Below are positions 62,041 to 64,000 of a stretch of DNA of 64,000 nt, piece after piece (the stretch's first letter is position 1; each line of letters begins with the position of its first letter). The DNA comes from Antricoccus suffuscus. Lineage in GTDB: Bacteria > Actinomycetota > Actinomycetes > Mycobacteriales > Antricoccaceae. The DNA is taken from positions 39,224 through 103,223 of the forward strand of contig NZ_PVUE01000018.1 in the NCBI RefSeq assembly GCF_003003235.1. Direction: 5' to 3'. The position numbers and the translations under genes were made by a program. The notes under the pieces were generated by a model, which did not search any database, was not told the DNA's origin, and saw only the letters and a list, made by a program, of their open reading frames with translations.

Positions 62041-62346
62041 TTACGCGATCTGCTGTGACAACAAATCCAGCTCGCGGCGCAGACGCTCAATCCGTGCCGC
62101 CGGCGTGTCGCGCCCTGGGGTAATCACCGGCAAAATCAGGCTACGTACCAGCGTGGAGACCGGGACGTTGCGCGTCTCGGCAAGTGCGCTCAGGGCCGCG
62201 TACTCATCATCATTGAGCCGCACCTGCAACGTCTTCGTCCGGCCGTGCCCACGCGTCAGGCTGGTTCCGGGCCGCAGCGGAGCATCTTTTCCGGCCTCGC
62301 TGGCCGCACCTTCAGCATCAAGCAGAGCCTTCGTATCGCTCATCAT
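62041..62346 (-). CDS. Ribbon-helix-helix antitoxin (TA pair 2)
   Basis: 101 residues, ATG overlapping the toxin stop. Central RTKTLQVRLNDDEYAALSALA followed by VPVSTLVRSLILPVI is a ribbon-helix-helix domain. The C-terminal helix ARIERLRRELDLLSQQIA may bind toxin or oligomerise. It is flanked, with its toxin, by the two dif-like sites. Confidence 0.74.
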   Translation of the reverse strand: MMSDTKALLDAEGAASEAGKDAPLRPGTSLTRGHGRTKTLQVRLNDDEYAALSALAETRNVPVSTLVRSLILPVITPGRDTPAARIERLRRELDLLSQQIA

Positions 62347-62618
62347 TCCTCCTCAAAATAACGGCGCTGATCGGTCGGGCTCGACAGCCAGGCATTGACC
62401 CCGTACTCCACACCCTCGTCCTTTACTACGATCACCGTCAGCACGCCCCCGTGGGTGTGTGACCATCCGATGACCCGGACGCTACGACCGGACCTACTCG
62501 CCGGGTCCGGCGCAATGACGAGCCGCTCGGGATCACGTAATGCCTCATTCGCTTCCTGGGGCCGCACCCCGTGTTTTAGAGCGACGTAGCCACCCCGATA
62601 CGACCAGTCGACGTCCAT
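62343..62618 (-). CDS. BrnT/DUF4258-like toxin (TA pair 2)
   Basis: 91 residues from ATG at 62618 with AAGGGGG five bases upstream; an upstream GTG (62642) is less likely. Pattern MDVDWSYRGGYVALKHGVRP with KHGV, then RSVRVIGWSHTHGGVLTVIV and VNAWLSSPTDQRRY, resembles small toxins of the RelE/BrnT-like class. It is similar in plan to TA pair 1 but diverged in sequence. TACACT, ahead of the ribosome binding site, may be the -10. Confidence 0.65.
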   Translation of the reverse strand: MDVDWSYRGGYVALKHGVRPQEANEALRDPERLVIAPDPASRSGRSVRVIGWSHTHGGVLTVIVVKDEGVEYGVNAWLSSPTDQRRYFEEE

Positions 62619-62735
62619 GAACACCCCCTTAGTGTAGTACACCGCACTACGGTTGACAGTATCGCGCAGATAGCTGGTCTACCCGCCACGCCCCCTTACT
62701 ACTCACCTCCACGCGCACGATCCGTCTCGCTACCT

Positions 62736-62763
62736 ATTTTGGATAGCGCACACTATCCTCCGA
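62736..62763. repeat. 28-bp dif-like recombination site, copy 2, beside the recombinase gene
   Basis: Left arm ATTTTGGATAG, centre CGCACA, right arm CTATCCTCCGA. The inner GGATAG and CTATCC match copy 1 exactly, the left arm agrees at 9 of 11 positions and the right arm at 7 of 11. It ends 18 bp before the GTG of the tyrosine recombinase, a normal place for an accessory or core recombination site, or for autorepression. Confidence 0.58.
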
Positions 62764-62781
62764 TTCGCTACGCTTGGGATC

Positions 62782-63780
62782 GTGACCGACCAACCCGCGA
62801 TGACCCTGGCCCAGGCGGTCGATGAGTGGCTGAAAGTAAAGACCGCTGGCCGCGGCCTGAGCCCCCACACCCTGCGTGCGTACCGCGCCGATATCGCCAC
62901 CTTCGCTGCACACCTGGCTGGCGCCGACCCACGCGACCGCGACGCCGCGCACCTCGTCCATATCCAGGACCTAAGCTCGCACACGGTAACTCGGGCCTTG
63001 TCGTCGCTGCAGCGTGCGGGCGCGGCGGACAAGACCCGCGCCCGCATGCACGGCACGCTATCCGGTCTGTTCGGTTACCTCATCCAGCAAGGCATCCTTG
63101 CGGCTGATCCCCTCACTGCAGCCGGACTCGAGCGCCCCAAGGTCGGTCGACGGCTGCCCCGCTACATCGACAAGCCCAGCGAGTTCGCGAAAGTCATTGC
63201 CGCCGCGGCCGAGTCTGACCCGAACGCCCGCGATCCCTGGCCCGAACGCGAGTTTGCCCTGGCGGCGGTCCTCGCCGGCACCGCGGCCCGCGCCGGTGAA
63301 ATCTGTGCCCTCACGGTCGGTGATCTCGTCCTCGACGGCGAGGAGCCCTATATCCGGGTTCTCGGCAAAGGTAGCGTCACCCGCGACTGCCCACTCAGCG
63401 ACGACCTGGTGACCATCCTGCACGCCTATCTCGTCACCCGCGAGACCCGGACCGGCAAACGAGCCCGCAAGAAGGACCCGCTCTTCCTTAACGGTCGGCT
63501 GGATCCGCTGACCACCGCCGCCCTCGACCACCACGTCCGTAGGTGGTTCACTCGCGCCGGCGTTCCGCTACCCGGCGGTGCGGCCGCGCACGCTTTTCGT
63601 CACACGGTCGCGATGCAGCTGATCGGTATCGGCGAAAGCGCCACCGTCGTCCAGGACCTACTCGGACACGCCTCACTGAGCTCTACGCAGATCTACACCA
63701 AGGCCGCCGGTCGGCACGTCCGCGCCGCCGCCAACGCGCTCCCCCTCCACCAAGTCGTCCGAGATTTAGCAGTGGAATAA
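62782..63780 (+). CDS. Tyrosine recombinase/integrase (XerC/D-like)
   Basis: 332 residues from GTG at 62782; no Shine-Dalgarno is evident and TACGCT lies eight bases before it, so the mRNA may be leaderless. N-terminal SAM-like core-binding domain (LSPHTLRAYRADIATFAAHL) and a complete catalytic set: Arg170 (AARAGE), Lys196 (GKGSVT), His270 and Arg273 (HAFRH), His296 (LLGHASL) and Tyr305 (TQIYTK). It can resolve plasmid multimers or move DNA between specific sites. The 28-bp sites at 61976 and 62736 are the obvious substrate candidates. Confidence 0.9.
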   Translation: MTDQPAMTLAQAVDEWLKVKTAGRGLSPHTLRAYRADIATFAAHLAGADPRDRDAAHLVHIQDLSSHTVTRALSSLQRAGAADKTRARMHGTLSGLFGYLIQQGILAADPLTAAGLERPKVGRRLPRYIDKPSEFAKVIAAAAESDPNARDPWPEREFALAAVLAGTAARAGEICALTVGDLVLDGEEPYIRVLGKGSVTRDCPLSDDLVTILHAYLVTRETRTGKRARKKDPLFLNGRLDPLTTAALDHHVRRWFTRAGVPLPGGAAAHAFRHTVAMQLIGIGESATVVQDLLGHASLSSTQIYTKAAGRHVRAAANALPLHQVVRDLAVE

Positions 63781-63784
63781 CCGC

Positions 63785-63799
63785 CCCGCGCCTCGCGGG
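63785..63799 (+). terminator. Possible GC-rich hairpin after the recombinase gene
   Basis: CCCGCG-CCT-CGCGGG stem-loop begins four bases after the recombinase stop. No T-run follows, which is common in actinobacteria; function is uncertain. Confidence 0.35.
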
Positions 63800-63806
63800 C
63801 ATGAAG

Positions 63807-64000
63807 TTAGAACACGCGCAGCCCGAAGTCTGCTGCCACCGCAATCAGGTCCGCGTCGTCGGTGTCGATAGTGTGACCGCGGCGCTGCGTGAGACGAGTT
63901 CCTCGAATACTGCCCAACACTCGTGATCACTGAGCCGCGGGACGTACCTGAGGCCCGAGTACGTATGCCTCCACCGTTGCCGAGTAGCACTGCTAGCGGT
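63807..64000 (-). pseudogene. PIN-domain-like (VapC-type) protein, frameshifted C-terminal part
   Basis: On the minus strand one frame reads YVPRLSDHECWAVFEELV and SRSAAVT. A one-base shift then gives TIDTDDADLIAVAADFGLRV and a stop at 63807. Joined, they resemble the end of a PIN-domain ribonuclease toxin with its acidic DxDDAD segment. The 5' part is outside the window. It may be a real frameshift or a sequence error. Confidence 0.35.

Noticed and set aside
62041..62646. CRISPR-like reading of the repeated GGATAG/CTATCC and TGTAGTAC motifs
   Set aside because: Only two copies of each, unequal spacing, genes between them and no cas genes; a recombination or operator role fits better.
1..64000. 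Insertion sequences or transposases at block boundaries
   Set aside because: Both strands were examined at the four junctions; no DDE transposase, serine recombinase or terminal inverted repeats were found.

Overview
The window reads as part of a large conjugative plasmid, or an integrated relative of one, from a high-GC actinobacterium of the Rhodococcus/Gordonia/mycobacterial type. The reasons are the high GC content, frequent GTG and TTG starts with purine-rich ribosome binding sites, an NDMA-dependent-type alcohol dehydrogenase, a MobF (TraA/TrwC-type) relaxase, a VirD4-like coupling protein and a DUF4913-like protein. Plasmid backbone occurs in three blocks: 1-1.9 kb (coupling protein, DUF4913-like protein, and the start of a third gene that is cut off), 43.2-49.3 kb (relaxase, small coiled-coil protein, HNH-like protein, decayed ssb) and 60.6-64 kb (two toxin-antitoxin pairs, a tyrosine recombinase, a PIN-like remnant). 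Two catabolic/transport blocks lie between them. I saw no transposase or insertion sequence anywhere.

Block A, 1.9-12.6 kb: a leftward operon encodes a complete oligopeptide-type ABC transporter (lipoprotein, two permeases and one fused double ATPase), an alpha/beta hydrolase and an FAD monooxygenase. A gamma-glutamyltransferase-like gene lies upstream. A cupin and a GntR/FCD regulator run divergently. A 12-bp motif shared by the two control regions probably marks the GntR operator. A DUF1275 membrane protein follows.

Block B, 14-43 kb: acyl-CoA catabolism. An acyl-CoA synthetase-crotonase-TetR cassette (14.9-18.0 kb) is followed by a second peptide-type ABC operon (19.6-25.1 kb). A long tightly coupled operon comes next (25.2-31.2 kb: SDR, three crotonases, SCP2-type thiolase, HSD10-like dehydrogenase, truncated metallo-hydrolase). 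A second synthetase follows, and its crotonase and TetR partners have been destroyed by deletion. A leftward sugar-type ABC operon ends in a CoA-transferase (33.4-38.3 kb), and a crotonase, an aldehyde dehydrogenase and a zinc alcohol dehydrogenase run rightward. Six similar 18-bp inverted-repeat sites (consensus CTATG-N8-CATAG) lie upstream of these transcription units and suggest one regulon, plausibly under the TetR protein at 17.4 kb. The inferred logic is uptake, oxidation of alcohol/aldehyde to acid, CoA activation, then beta-oxidation-like chain or ring cleavage. The substrate cannot be read from the sequence. The block ends in debris: the N-terminal end of a CoA ligase and a chimera of two ABC ATPases.

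Block C, 49.3-60.6 kb: a third peptide-type ABC operon (leftward) is divergent from nitroreductase, IclR regulator, two adjacent CaiB/BaiF CoA-transferases (one lacking the catalytic Asp) and a MaoC-like hydratase. A TTTC-N7-GAAA motif occurs in both control regions. The ABC operon runs into a truncated small ORF at the backbone junction.

The most unusual structure is at 61.9-63.8 kb. Two 28-bp sites with dif-like 11-6-11 architecture flank a toxin-antitoxin pair, and the second site lies immediately upstream of a tyrosine recombinase gene. This resembles a mobile or stabilising Xer-type module carrying its own recombinase.
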